Shown here in pieces: positions 54,272 through 62,261 of a stretch of 64,000 nt of DNA. The translations under genes were made by a program, and so were the position numbers. Numbering within the stretch: the first letter of the stretch is position 1; the number at the start of each line of letters is the position of its first letter. The stretch is from Brachymonas wangyanguii (lineage in GTDB: Bacteria; Pseudomonadota; Gammaproteobacteria; Burkholderiales; Burkholderiaceae_C), in contig NZ_CP173677.1 of assembly GCF_045055315.1 (NCBI RefSeq), positions 620,001-684,000 of the forward strand, written 5' to 3'. The notes under the pieces were generated by a model. The model saw only the letters and a list, made by a program, of their open reading frames with translations. It made no database searches and was not told where the DNA came from.

Positions 54272-55567
54272 ATGTCATTCCAGATGCAGTACCAAGAGAA
54301 ACGCCTGTCGGCAGCCGATGCCGTGGGTGTCGTGCAAAATGGAGACACGATTGTGGTGCCAACCGGTGTGGGCGAGCCGCCGGCCCTGTTGTCGGCCCTG
54401 TCCGAACAGCGTCGCAGCTTCCAGGATGTCAAGGTTTCCCAGATCCTGTCGGTGCGCAAGTTCGGCTATTTCGATCCCGAAACCGTGCAGCACATCCGTC
54501 CCATGCCGTACTTCCTCAGCGCCACCTCGCGCACGTGCGTGGACGAAGGCTGGGGTGACTATATTCCCAGCTATTTCTCCGAAATGCCCGACCTGATCGG
54601 GCGCGGCCTGATGCCCGCCGATGTGGTGTTCGCGCTGGTGTCGCCGATGGATGCCCACGGCTATTTCTCCCTGAGCCTGGGCCCCGACTACACCATGGCC
54701 GCGATCAGGAAGGCGCGCGCCATCGTGCTGGAAGTCAACCCGAACGTGCCCTATGCCTTCGGCAACAACCAGATCCACATTTCCCAGGTGACGGCCCTGG
54801 TCGAGGACGACACCCCGATCCTGGAAGTCGGCCTGCCCAAGATCGGCCCGGTGCAACAGGCGATCGGCAAGTACGTGGCCGACATGATCAACGATGGCGA
54901 TACGCTGCAGATCGGCTACGGTGCCATTCCCGATGCCGTGGTGATGCAGCTGACCGACAAGCGCGACCTCGGCATCCACACCGAGATGATCGGTGACGGC
55001 ATCATGACCCTGGTCGAGGCCGGCAGCGTGACCAACCGCCGCAAGAACTACATGCCGGGCAAGATGGTGGCCACCTTTGCACTGGGCTCCAAGAAGCTGT
55101 ACCAGTTCATGGACCGCAACCCGATGCTGGAAATGCATCCAGTAGACCTCACCAACGATCCCTACCTGGCCGGCCAGAACGACAACCTGATCGCCATCAA
55201 CGGCACCATGCAGATCGACTTCATCGGCCAGTGCGGCTCCGAGTCGCAGGGTGCGCGTGCCTACTCCGGTACCGGTGGCCAGACCGACTTCGTGCGTTCC
55301 GCCAACCGTTCCAAGGGCGGCAAGGCCTTCATCGTCACGCCGTCCACCGCCAAGGATGACACCATCTCCCGCATCGTGCCGACGCTGACCGCCGGTACCC
55401 ATGTCACCACCGGCAAGAACGACGTCAACTACGTGGTGACCGAGTACGGCGTGGCGCAGCTGCGCGGCAAGAGTGCCAAGGAGCGTGCCAAGGCGCTGAT
55501 CAGCATCGCGCACCCCAAGTTCCGCGACCAGCTGACCGAAGACGCGAAGAAGATGAAGCTGCTGTAA
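54272..55567 (+). CDS. Acetyl-CoA hydrolase/transferase family CoA-transferase (copy 2)
   Basis: A 431-residue paralogue of the preceding gene, diverged in the N-domain but with the same C-domain signs: LQIGYGAIPDAV, the active-site type QCGSESQGARAYSGTGG, and VVTEYGVAQLRG. It is probably a CoA-transferase with a different acyl or acceptor preference. The start MSFQMQYQEKRLS follows GAGGAGCCAGA. It has its own leader and its own terminator, so the two copies can be controlled separately. Confidence 0.87.
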   Translation: MSFQMQYQEKRLSAADAVGVVQNGDTIVVPTGVGEPPALLSALSEQRRSFQDVKVSQILSVRKFGYFDPETVQHIRPMPYFLSATSRTCVDEGWGDYIPSYFSEMPDLIGRGLMPADVVFALVSPMDAHGYFSLSLGPDYTMAAIRKARAIVLEVNPNVPYAFGNNQIHISQVTALVEDDTPILEVGLPKIGPVQQAIGKYVADMINDGDTLQIGYGAIPDAVVMQLTDKRDLGIHTEMIGDGIMTLVEAGSVTNRRKNYMPGKMVATFALGSKKLYQFMDRNPMLEMHPVDLTNDPYLAGQNDNLIAINGTMQIDFIGQCGSESQGARAYSGTGGQTDFVRSANRSKGGKAFIVTPSTAKDDTISRIVPTLTAGTHVTTGKNDVNYVVTEYGVAQLRGKSAKERAKALISIAHPKFRDQLTEDAKKMKLL

Positions 55568-55610
55568 GCAGCGCAAACCGGCCTGCCGCAAGGCGGGTCT
55601 GGTTGATACA

Positions 55611-55646
55611 GGCAGATGCCGCACCCGGTGCGCATCTGCCTTTTTT
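55611..55646 (+). terminator. Terminator after CoA-transferase copy 2
   Basis: A 9-bp stem, GGCAGATGC / GCATCTGCC, with a 12-base loop and six T residues. Confidence 0.9.
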
Positions 55647-55718
55647 GTGCTTGCGCAAGGGCCGGATGGCGCGGAGTGCCGATAATGGCCGACAACGAAA
55701 AAGAACAGGGAGGCCGGG

Positions 55719-56588
55719 ATGGCACTGACAACAGGCTTGATGTTTCTGGCGGCCAGCGTCACTTGCAGCGTGGCGGTCGGCGCGCTGATCAAGGCCGGGC
55801 GCTCGCGCGGACTGGACGTGCGCCAGGCGATTTTCATGAACTACATCGTGGCCTCGCTGCTGTGCCTGGGCCTGCTGCGGCCGGATCTGGGCAAGCTGTT
55901 GTCACCGGGGCAGCCGGTCCTGTTCTTCCTGGCGCTGGGTGTGCTGCTGCCGACCATCTTCCTGGCGCTGGCACGCTCGGTACAGACCGCCGGCATCGTG
56001 CGTACCGATGCGGCGCAGCGCCTGTCGCTGGTGATTCCGCTGCTGGCAGCGTTTGCCCTGTTTGGCGAGGCGCTCACCAGCCAGAAGCTGCTGGGCATGG
56101 GGCTGGCATTCGGCGCGCTGATCTGCCTGCTGTGGAAGCCGGCAGGCCGTTCAAGTCACTACGCGGCAGATGGCAGCAGCTGGCTGTGGCCGCTGCTGGT
56201 GCTGCTCGGCTATGGCGTGATCGATATCCTGTTCAAGCAGATGGCGCGCGCCGGCGCGGCGTTCTCGGGCGGCCTGCTGGCGGTGTTCGTGCTGGCCGGC
56301 CTGCTGATGCTGCTCTACCTGCTGCTGGTGCGCGTGCGCTGGGGCGGATCGCACCTGCTGACCGGCGTGCTGCTGGGTGCGCTCAACTTTGCCAATATCT
56401 ACACCTATATCCGCGCGCACCAGAGCTTGCCGGGCAACCCCTCGCTGGTGTTTTCGGCGATGAACATGGGCGTGATCGTGCTCGGCACGCTGGTCGGGGC
56501 GCTGGTGTTCCGCGAACGCCTGAGCAAGCTCAACCTGCTGGGCGTACTGCTGGCGCTGGGGGCGATTGCCGCGCTGATGCCGCGTTGA
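55719..56588 (+). CDS. EamA/DMT-superfamily transporter
   Basis: A 289-residue inner-membrane protein with about ten hydrophobic segments in two EamA-like halves. ARSVQTAGIVRTDAAQRLSLVIPLLAAFALFGE ends the first half, with the conserved glutamate after the alanine-rich helix. SLVFSAMNMGVIVLGTLVGALVFRERLSKLN is the same site in the second. Members export metabolites such as amino acids; substrate unknown. The start MALTTGLMFLA follows AGGGAGGCCGGG. The gene lies alone after the CoA-transferases. Confidence 0.86.
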   Translation: MALTTGLMFLAASVTCSVAVGALIKAGRSRGLDVRQAIFMNYIVASLLCLGLLRPDLGKLLSPGQPVLFFLALGVLLPTIFLALARSVQTAGIVRTDAAQRLSLVIPLLAAFALFGEALTSQKLLGMGLAFGALICLLWKPAGRSSHYAADGSSWLWPLLVLLGYGVIDILFKQMARAGAAFSGGLLAVFVLAGLLMLLYLLLVRVRWGGSHLLTGVLLGALNFANIYTYIRAHQSLPGNPSLVFSAMNMGVIVLGTLVGALVFRERLSKLNLLGVLLALGAIAALMPR

Positions 56589-56619
56589 TGTCGCGCAGAG
56601 ACAGGGACGGCGAACAGCC

Positions 56620-57111
56620 TCAGTCCGGGATCGGCTGGTAGGGATTATCCACGCCCAGGCCGTGCAGGATGCGGATTTCCTCCGCCTCCATGGCGTCGGC
56701 GTCCTCGTCGCTGGTTTCATGGTCCCAGCCCTGGGCGTGCAGCGCGCCATGCACCAGCAGGTGCGTGTAGTGCTCGGCCAGCGGCTTGCCCAGTTCAGCG
56801 GCTTCGCGCTCGACTACCGGCGCGCACAGCACCAGATCGGCGGCAACGAAGGGTGCCTCGCTATAGGCAAAGGTCAGCACATTGGTGGCGTAGTCCTTCT
56901 GGCGGTAGCCATGGTTCAGCTGCTGGCCTTCGGCGCTGTCCACGATGCGCACCGTGATCTCGGCCTGTTCCACGTCCTGCTCCAGCGCGTGGCGCAGGCT
57001 GCGCTGCACGCGGTGGCGCGTGAGCACGGCGCGGTGGCGCTGCTTTTGCTCGGCATCGTCAAAATCGCCAAACTGCAGCGACAGGCTCAAGGGGGGCAGG
57101 GCGCGGCTCAT
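56620..57111 (-). CDS. ybeY: Endoribonuclease YbeY
   Basis: A 163-residue single-strand endonuclease used in 16S rRNA maturation and ribosome quality control. The zinc histidines are His121, His125 and His131 in HGALHAQGWDH. YATNVLTFAY is the second family motif. The gene starts within the end of phoH (ATGA), the usual coupling. It is separated from corC and lnt, which in many relatives follow directly. Confidence 0.95.
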   Translation of the reverse strand: MSRALPPLSLSLQFGDFDDAEQKQRHRAVLTRHRVQRSLRHALEQDVEQAEITVRIVDSAEGQQLNHGYRQKDYATNVLTFAYSEAPFVAADLVLCAPVVEREAAELGKPLAEHYTHLLVHGALHAQGWDHETSDEDADAMEAEEIRILHGLGVDNPYQPIPD

Positions 57112-58064
57112 GCGGGATCCTGGTCACGGCGGCTGCTGGTGCCTGCCGCATCGTAGGCATCGACAATGCGCGCCACCAGCGGATGGCGCACCACGTCGGC
57201 GGAGGTGAAGTGCACATGGGCAATGCCCTGCACGCGGCGCAGCACGCGCTCGGCATCGATCAGGCCGCTGGTCTGGCCGCGCGGCAGGTCGATCTGGCTG
57301 ATGTCGCCGTTGACTACCGCCTTGCTGCCAAAGCCGATGCGGGTCAGGAACATCTTCATCTGCTCCGGCGTGGTATTCTGCGCCTCGTCCAGGATGACGA
57401 AGGCATTGTTCAAGGTGCGGCCGCGCATGAAGGCCAGCGGCGCGACTTCCAGGGCGTTGCGCTCGAAGGCCTTCTGCACGCGCTCATAGCCCATCAGTTC
57501 GTGCAGTGCGTCGTACAGCGGGCGCAGATAGGGATCGACCTTCTGGATCATGTCGCCGGGCAGGAAGCCGAGGCGCTCGCCGGCCTCGACCGCCGGGCGC
57601 GTCAGCACGATGCGCTGCACGCTGCCGCGCTCCAGCGCATCCACCGCGCAGGCGACGGCCAGATAGGTCTTGCCGGTACCGGCCGGGCCGATGCCGAAGG
57701 TGATGTCATTGGCGGCGATGGACTGCAGGTAGACGCCTTGCGTTGCCGTGCGCGCGCGCAGGTCGGTGCGGCGCGTGCTCAGCTGCGTGTCTTCCAGCGT
57801 GCCCAGGTCGGACGGATCGCCCACCAGCATCAGCTGCACCATGGCCGGCGTGATCGGGCGCGCCGCCTGCTCGTACAGCGCCTGCAGGACTTCCATGGCA
57901 CGTTCGGCCTTGGCCTTGTGGCCATCGATCTTGAATTGCTCGTGGCGGTGCGCGATCTTGACATCCAGCGCGCGCTCGATGCTGCGCAGATGCTCATCCA
58001 GCGGGCCGCACAGGTGGGCCAGCCGGGTGTTATTGGGCGGGGTAAAGGAATGTCGAAGGATCAC
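57108..58064 (-). CDS. phoH: PhoH-like ATPase
   Basis: A 318-residue cytosolic ATPase. The Walker A motif GPAGTGKTYLA is at about residue 128. RIVLTRPAVEAGERLGFLPGD and VILDEAQNTTPEQMKMFLTRIG (Walker B) follow, then VVNGDISQIDLPRG. The start is taken at GTG 58064 (VILRHSF), without a good ribosome-binding site; the open frame continues far upstream antisense to ruvAB and is not coding there. It is likely cotranscribed with ybeY and divergent from ruvA by 51 bp. PhoH is thought to act in RNA metabolism. Confidence 0.92.
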   Translation of the reverse strand: MILRHSFTPPNNTRLAHLCGPLDEHLRSIERALDVKIAHRHEQFKIDGHKAKAERAMEVLQALYEQAARPITPAMVQLMLVGDPSDLGTLEDTQLSTRRTDLRARTATQGVYLQSIAANDITFGIGPAGTGKTYLAVACAVDALERGSVQRIVLTRPAVEAGERLGFLPGDMIQKVDPYLRPLYDALHELMGYERVQKAFERNALEVAPLAFMRGRTLNNAFVILDEAQNTTPEQMKMFLTRIGFGSKAVVNGDISQIDLPRGQTSGLIDAERVLRRVQGIAHVHFTSADVVRHPLVARIVDAYDAAGTSSRRDQDPA

Positions 58065-58115
58065 GCGGATAATCAGGGGAAAAGTTTTACACGTTATGCA
58101 AAAGAAGGATACCCC

Positions 58116-58694
58116 ATGATAGGCAGGCTGAGCGGCACGCTTCTGGAAAAAACACCCCCGCAGGTGCTGGTGGATTGCCACGGTGTCGGCTACGAGGTGG
58201 ATGTGCCGATGAGCACCTTCTACCACCTGCCGGCGGTCGGCCAGCCGGTGACGCTGCTGACGCACTTCGTCGTGCGCGAAGATGCCCAGCTGCTTTACGG
58301 TTTTGCTACCGTCGAGGAGCGCAGCACGTTTCGCCAGCTGCTGCGCATTACCGGAGTCGGAGCACGTACCGCGCTGTCGATCCTGTCCGGCATGAATGTG
58401 GCGGATCTGGCGCAGGCGGTATCGCAACAGGAAAGCGCGCGCCTGATCAAGGTGCCGGGCATCGGCAAGAAGACCGCCGAACGCCTGCTGCTGGAGCTCA
58501 AGGGAAAGATCGGCGCCGACCTGCCGCTGGTGCCCGGTGCCGCCGTGGCGCAGAACGAACAGCAGAGCGACATCCTGCAGGCACTGATCGCACTGGGCTA
58601 CAGCGAGCGTGAAGCCACGGCAGCGGTCAAGAAGCTGCCGGCTGACGTCGGCGTGAGCGACGGCATCAAGCTGGCGCTGAAGGCGCTGGCCTGA
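58116..58694 (+). CDS. ruvA: Holliday junction DNA helicase subunit RuvA
   Basis: A 192-residue tetrameric protein that binds four-way junctions and recruits RuvB. The N-domain is MIGRLSGTLLEKTPPQVLVD; two helix-hairpin-helix motifs follow (RITGVGARTALSIL and VPGIGKKTAERLLLEL). The C-terminal RuvB-binding domain is ALIALGYSEREATAAVKKL. AGAAGGATACCCC precedes the ATG. ruvB begins 33 bp on. ruvC is not in the window. Confidence 0.96.
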   Translation: MIGRLSGTLLEKTPPQVLVDCHGVGYEVDVPMSTFYHLPAVGQPVTLLTHFVVREDAQLLYGFATVEERSTFRQLLRITGVGARTALSILSGMNVADLAQAVSQQESARLIKVPGIGKKTAERLLLELKGKIGADLPLVPGAAVAQNEQQSDILQALIALGYSEREATAAVKKLPADVGVSDGIKLALKALA

Positions 58695-58727
58695 GCAGGC
58701 GATGCGGTCTGACCGGATAATGCAGCC

Positions 58728-59804
58728 ATGGCGATACTGACTGACAACCTGAGTTCCAACCCCGCACCGCAGCCGGCACGGCGCATGGTGTCGGCCGCAC
58801 CCACCACGCCGGGTGAGGAGGTGCAGGAGCGTGCGCTGCGTCCCAAGCTGCTGGACGAGTACGTCGGCCAGGAGAAGGCGCGCGAGCAACTGGAAATCTT
58901 CATCGGCGCGGCGCGCAAGCGTGGCGAGGCGCTGGATCACGTGCTGCTGTTTGGCCCGCCCGGCCTTGGCAAGACCACGCTGTCGCACATCATCGCGCAC
59001 GAGCTGGGCGTAGGCATGCACCAGACCAGCGGCCCGGTGCTGGAAAAGCCCAAGGACCTGGCGGCGCTGCTGACCAATCTGGAACCCAATGATGTGCTGT
59101 TCATCGACGAGATTCACCGCCTGACGCCGGTGGTCGAGGAAATCCTCTATCCGGCGTTGGAGGACTACCAGATCGACATCATGATCGGCGAAGGCCCGGC
59201 GGCGCGATCGATCAAGCTCGACCTGCAACCGTTCACGCTGGTCGGTGCCACCACACGCGCCGGCATGCTGACCAACCCGCTGCGTGACCGCTTCGGCATC
59301 GTCTCGCGGCTGGAGTTCTACACCGCGGAAGAACTGACGCGCATCGTGCGCCGCAGTGCCGGCCTGCTCGGCGCGCCGATCGACGCAGACGGCGCCTTCG
59401 AGATTGCGCGCCGCAGCCGGGGTACGCCGCGCATTGCCAACCGCCTGCTGCGCCGCGTGCGCGACTATGCCGATGTCAAGGGCGATGGCCGCATCACGCT
59501 GGCGATGGCGCAGGGCGCGCTGTCCATGCTCGATGTCGATCCGCAGGGCTTTGACCTGATGGACCGCAAGCTGCTGGAGGCGGTGGTGCACCGCTTTGAT
59601 GGCGGCCCGGTCGGGCTGGACAATATCGCCGCCAGCATCGGCGAGGAAAGTGACACCATCGAGGACGTGATCGAGCCCTACCTGATCCAGCAGGGCTTTC
59701 TGCAGCGCACGCCGCGCGGCCGCATCGCCACCATGGCGGCCTACCGCCATCTGGGCGTGACGCCATCGCAGGGCAAGCAGGGCCTGTTTGACGACGCTGG
59801 CTGA
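58728..59804 (+). CDS. ruvB: Holliday junction branch migration ATPase RuvB
   Basis: A 358-residue AAA+ motor. The N-terminal extension is about 25 residues longer than in E. coli. LRPKLLDEYVGQEK leads to Walker A GPPGLGKTT (Lys82), LFIDEIHRL (Walker B), GATTRAGMLTNPLRDRFGI (sensor and arginine finger region), and the C-terminal winged helix ending QGFLQRTPRGRIAT. It works with RuvA to drive branch migration. A hairpin shared with actP lies 30 bp after the stop. Confidence 0.97.
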   Translation: MAILTDNLSSNPAPQPARRMVSAAPTTPGEEVQERALRPKLLDEYVGQEKAREQLEIFIGAARKRGEALDHVLLFGPPGLGKTTLSHIIAHELGVGMHQTSGPVLEKPKDLAALLTNLEPNDVLFIDEIHRLTPVVEEILYPALEDYQIDIMIGEGPAARSIKLDLQPFTLVGATTRAGMLTNPLRDRFGIVSRLEFYTAEELTRIVRRSAGLLGAPIDADGAFEIARRSRGTPRIANRLLRRVRDYADVKGDGRITLAMAQGALSMLDVDPQGFDLMDRKLLEAVVHRFDGGPVGLDNIAASIGEESDTIEDVIEPYLIQQGFLQRTPRGRIATMAAYRHLGVTPSQGKQGLFDDAG

Positions 59805-59829
59805 ATCTGCATGACTGATCCCGCAAGCA

Positions 59830-59866
59830 GAAGGCCCCTGCATGTTGCCATGCAGGGGCCTTGTTG
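59830..59866. terminator. Bidirectional terminator between ruvB and actP
   Basis: A 14-bp perfect stem, AAGGCCCCTGCATG / CATGCAGGGGCCTT, with a 4-base loop. The T-rich tail on the right (GTTGTT) and the A residues on the left are weak, so it may rely on the long stem. Confidence 0.8.
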
Positions 59867-59911
59867 TTCACTTGTGCCGCTGCGGCCGGAGCCGCAGGGC
59901 AGGCGTGACGA

Positions 59912-61591
59912 TCAGTGGTTGGAGGCCGTCGCGGCACCGAAACCGGTCTGTGCACGCACGTACTGGTCTTCGAAGGCCGCGATTTCGTCCTTGGCACGGA
60001 CGCTGCTGTCCGTCTTGGAGAAGATGTAGGCCAGCAGGAAGGCCACCGGCATGGCGAACAGGGCCGGCTGCGTGTACGGGAACAGCGGGCTGGCGTTACC
60101 CAGCACGTCCACCCAGACCGACTTGGACAGCACCACGAACAGCACCGCAGACACCAGGCCGCCGTAGCCGCCCCACAGCGCGCCGCGCGTGGTCAGGCCC
60201 TTCCAGTACATGGACAGGATCAGCACCGGGAAGTTGGCAGCCGCTGCCACGCCGAAGGCCAGACCCACCATGAAGGCAACGTTCTGCTTCTCGAACAGGA
60301 TGCCCAGGATGATGGCCAGGAAGCCCAGGCCGACAGTGGCGAACTTGGACACGCGCAGCTCGGACGCTTCGGAAGCCTTGCCCTTCATGATCACGCGGGC
60401 GTACAGGTCGTGCGAGATGGCGGAAGCACCAGCCAGTGCCAGACCGGCCACCACGGCCAGGATGGTGGCGAAGGCCACGGCCGCCATGAAGCCCAGCAGC
60501 ATGTTGCCGCCCACGGCCTTGGCCAGATGCATGGCGACCATGTTGCCACCGCCGATCAGCTTGCCGGAGATGTCACCGCCTTCGAAGAAGGACGGGTTCT
60601 GGCCGACGATGATGATGGAGCACAGGCCCATGATGAAGATCACGTTGAAGAAGTAGGCCACGATGCCGGAGGCGTACAGCACCGACTTGCGTGCTTCCTT
60701 GGCGTCGGTCACGGTGAAGAAGCGCATCAGGATGTGCGGCAGGCCGGCGGTACCGAACATCAGGCCCAGGCCCAGCGAGATCGCGGTGACCGGATCGGCC
60801 AGCAGGCTGCCCGGGTACATCAGCTTGTCACCCAGCTTGTGCACGTTCATGGCGCTGGAGACCAGATCGGTATAGGAGAAGCCGAACTGGCTGAAGGCCA
60901 GCAGCATCACCAGCGTGCCGCCGAACAGCAGCATGCCGGCCTTGATGATCTGCACCCAGGTGGTGGCGGTCATGCCGCCAAAGGTCACGTACACCATCAT
61001 CAGGATGCCGACGGCAAAGATGGCGATGTTGTAGTCCAGGCCGAACAGCAGCTTGATCAGCTGGCCGGCACCGACCATCTGCGCGATCAGGTAGAAGCAG
61101 ACCACGGTCAGCGAAGACACGGCTGCCATGGTGCGGATCTTGCCCTGGTCGAGGCGATAGGCGGTGATGTCCGAGAAGGTGAAGCGGCCCAGGTTGCGCA
61201 GGCGCTCGGCCATCAGGAACAGGATGATCGGCCAGCCGGCAAAGAAGGCCATCATGTAGATGTAGCCATCGTAGCCGGAGGTGTACAGCATGGCGGTCAG
61301 TCCCAGCAGCGTGGCGGCCGACATGTAGTCGCCGGCAATCGCCATGCCGTTCTGGAAACCGGTAATGCCGCCACCGGCGGTATAGAAATCGGCAGCCGAC
61401 TTGTTGCGACGCGATGCCCACCAGGTGATGCACATGGTCATCGCCACGAACAGCATGAACATGAAGATGGCATGCCAGTTGGTCGGCTGTTTCTGGATTT
61501 CACCGGTCAGGCCGGGCTTGTTGGCCAGCGCCAGGGCAGGGGCGGCCGTCAGGGCGAGCACGCTCAGGCGTGCGGAGAGCTGGCGCAGCAT
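59912..61591 (-). CDS. actP: Acetate permease (cation/acetate symporter, SSS family)
   Basis: A 559-residue sodium:solute symporter that takes up acetate and related acids. Residues 1-22 look like a signal peptide (LALTAAPALALA), as in E. coli ActP. About 13 membrane segments follow. TWWASRRNKSAADFYTAGGGITGFQNGMAIAGDYMSAAT and GTAGLPHILMRFFTV are the family signatures. Its start overlaps the stop of yjcH by one base. The CoA-transferase genes and aceK suggest acetate is a regular carbon source. Confidence 0.95.
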   Translation of the reverse strand: MLRQLSARLSVLALTAAPALALANKPGLTGEIQKQPTNWHAIFMFMLFVAMTMCITWWASRRNKSAADFYTAGGGITGFQNGMAIAGDYMSAATLLGLTAMLYTSGYDGYIYMMAFFAGWPIILFLMAERLRNLGRFTFSDITAYRLDQGKIRTMAAVSSLTVVCFYLIAQMVGAGQLIKLLFGLDYNIAIFAVGILMMVYVTFGGMTATTWVQIIKAGMLLFGGTLVMLLAFSQFGFSYTDLVSSAMNVHKLGDKLMYPGSLLADPVTAISLGLGLMFGTAGLPHILMRFFTVTDAKEARKSVLYASGIVAYFFNVIFIMGLCSIIIVGQNPSFFEGGDISGKLIGGGNMVAMHLAKAVGGNMLLGFMAAVAFATILAVVAGLALAGASAISHDLYARVIMKGKASEASELRVSKFATVGLGFLAIILGILFEKQNVAFMVGLAFGVAAAANFPVLILSMYWKGLTTRGALWGGYGGLVSAVLFVVLSKSVWVDVLGNASPLFPYTQPALFAMPVAFLLAYIFSKTDSSVRAKDEIAAFEDQYVRAQTGFGAATASNH

Positions 61592-61911
61592 TATTTGATT
61601 CCTTTCTGGGCGTCGCGGATGATTTCCTGGTTCAGGGCATCGAATTCGGTGTTGGCACGGCGCACATACAGCGCCGTCAGCACCCAGAACAGGATGAACA
61701 TGCACAGCTCGATGACCACGCCCACGGTGTAGCGTGAGCCTTCGGCGAGCGGCTGGCCCAGTGCCTCGGGGCGGAATGCCACCAGCAGCACGAAACCGTA
61801 AAACAGCACCAGCACGATGGCGGCCAGCGTCCAGGCGAAGCGGCTGCGTTTCTGCACCAGCTCCTGGAATTTGGGATGCGAGCGCATCCGTTGGTAGAGT
61901 TCACTGCTCAT
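61591..61911 (-). CDS. yjcH: DUF485 membrane protein, acetate permease partner
   Basis: A 106-residue membrane protein with two hydrophobic segments (LAAIVLVLFYGFVLLVAF and VGVVIELCMFILFWVLTALYV) and the DUF485 start RMRSHPKFQELVQKRSRFAW. DUF485 genes almost always precede actP; the role is not settled. The ATG has GGAGAACC upstream. It overlaps actP by one base, so the two are translated together. Confidence 0.93.
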   Translation of the reverse strand: MSSELYQRMRSHPKFQELVQKRSRFAWTLAAIVLVLFYGFVLLVAFRPEALGQPLAEGSRYTVGVVIELCMFILFWVLTALYVRRANTEFDALNQEIIRDAQKGIK

Positions 61912-62098
61912 CAGGTTCTCCTTGGTTACATATAAATCGCGTCGTTGCTGGCCGGGAGTATAGGCTTCAAATATGCGCTAACTGTGCACTGCAGCAAAGA
62001 AATTTGCCTGCTTGTGGGGGTCGTGAGACATTCAAGGGAATACCCTGACCAGAAGCACTTGTAAGAGAATGCAAATAGCGTTATGGTGGCGAATCGCC

Positions 62099-62104
62099 TA
62101 TAAT
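62099..62104 (+). promoter_or_regulatory. -10 box of the ahcY leader transcript
   Basis: A perfect TATAAT with the riboswitch aptamer starting about 8-10 bases downstream. No good -35 is seen at 17 bp upstream. The remaining 61912-62098 stretch between yjcH and this box holds no gene I can support. Confidence 0.75.
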
Positions 62105-62111
62105 TGGCACA

Positions 62112-62211
62112 TCCCAAGGAGCGTTGCAGCGCCATCAAACAGCATGGCGTGAGGCTTGGGCACCATCTTGCAACGACGCTCACCCCCTGATCCGGTGCGG
62201 TGAGCTTTTTT
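62112..62211 (+). ncRNA. SAH riboswitch with overlapping terminator, upstream of ahcY
   Basis: The aptamer matches the S-adenosylhomocysteine riboswitch. P1 is CCCAA / TTGGG (62113-62117 with 62156-62160), and GGAGCGTTGC (62118-62127) pairs with GCAACGACGCTC (62170-62181). GAGGCTTGGG carries the conserved core. GCTCACC (62178-62184) is both part of the aptamer stem and the left arm of a terminator whose right arm is GGTGAGC (62199-62205) followed by six T residues. SAH binding should hold the aptamer, break the terminator and turn ahcY on. The mechanism is as known for the family; here the overlap is visible. Confidence 0.93.
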
Positions 62212-62261
62212 ATGTCCTCCCGTCACTGGTTTTTTCCGAACTTGCTTTTGGAGCGAACCAC

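Noticed and set aside
58065..59843. Upstream continuation of the phoH frame over ruvA and ruvB
   Set aside because: The 593 extra codons are antisense to two certain genes and unlike PhoH, which is complete from about 58064.
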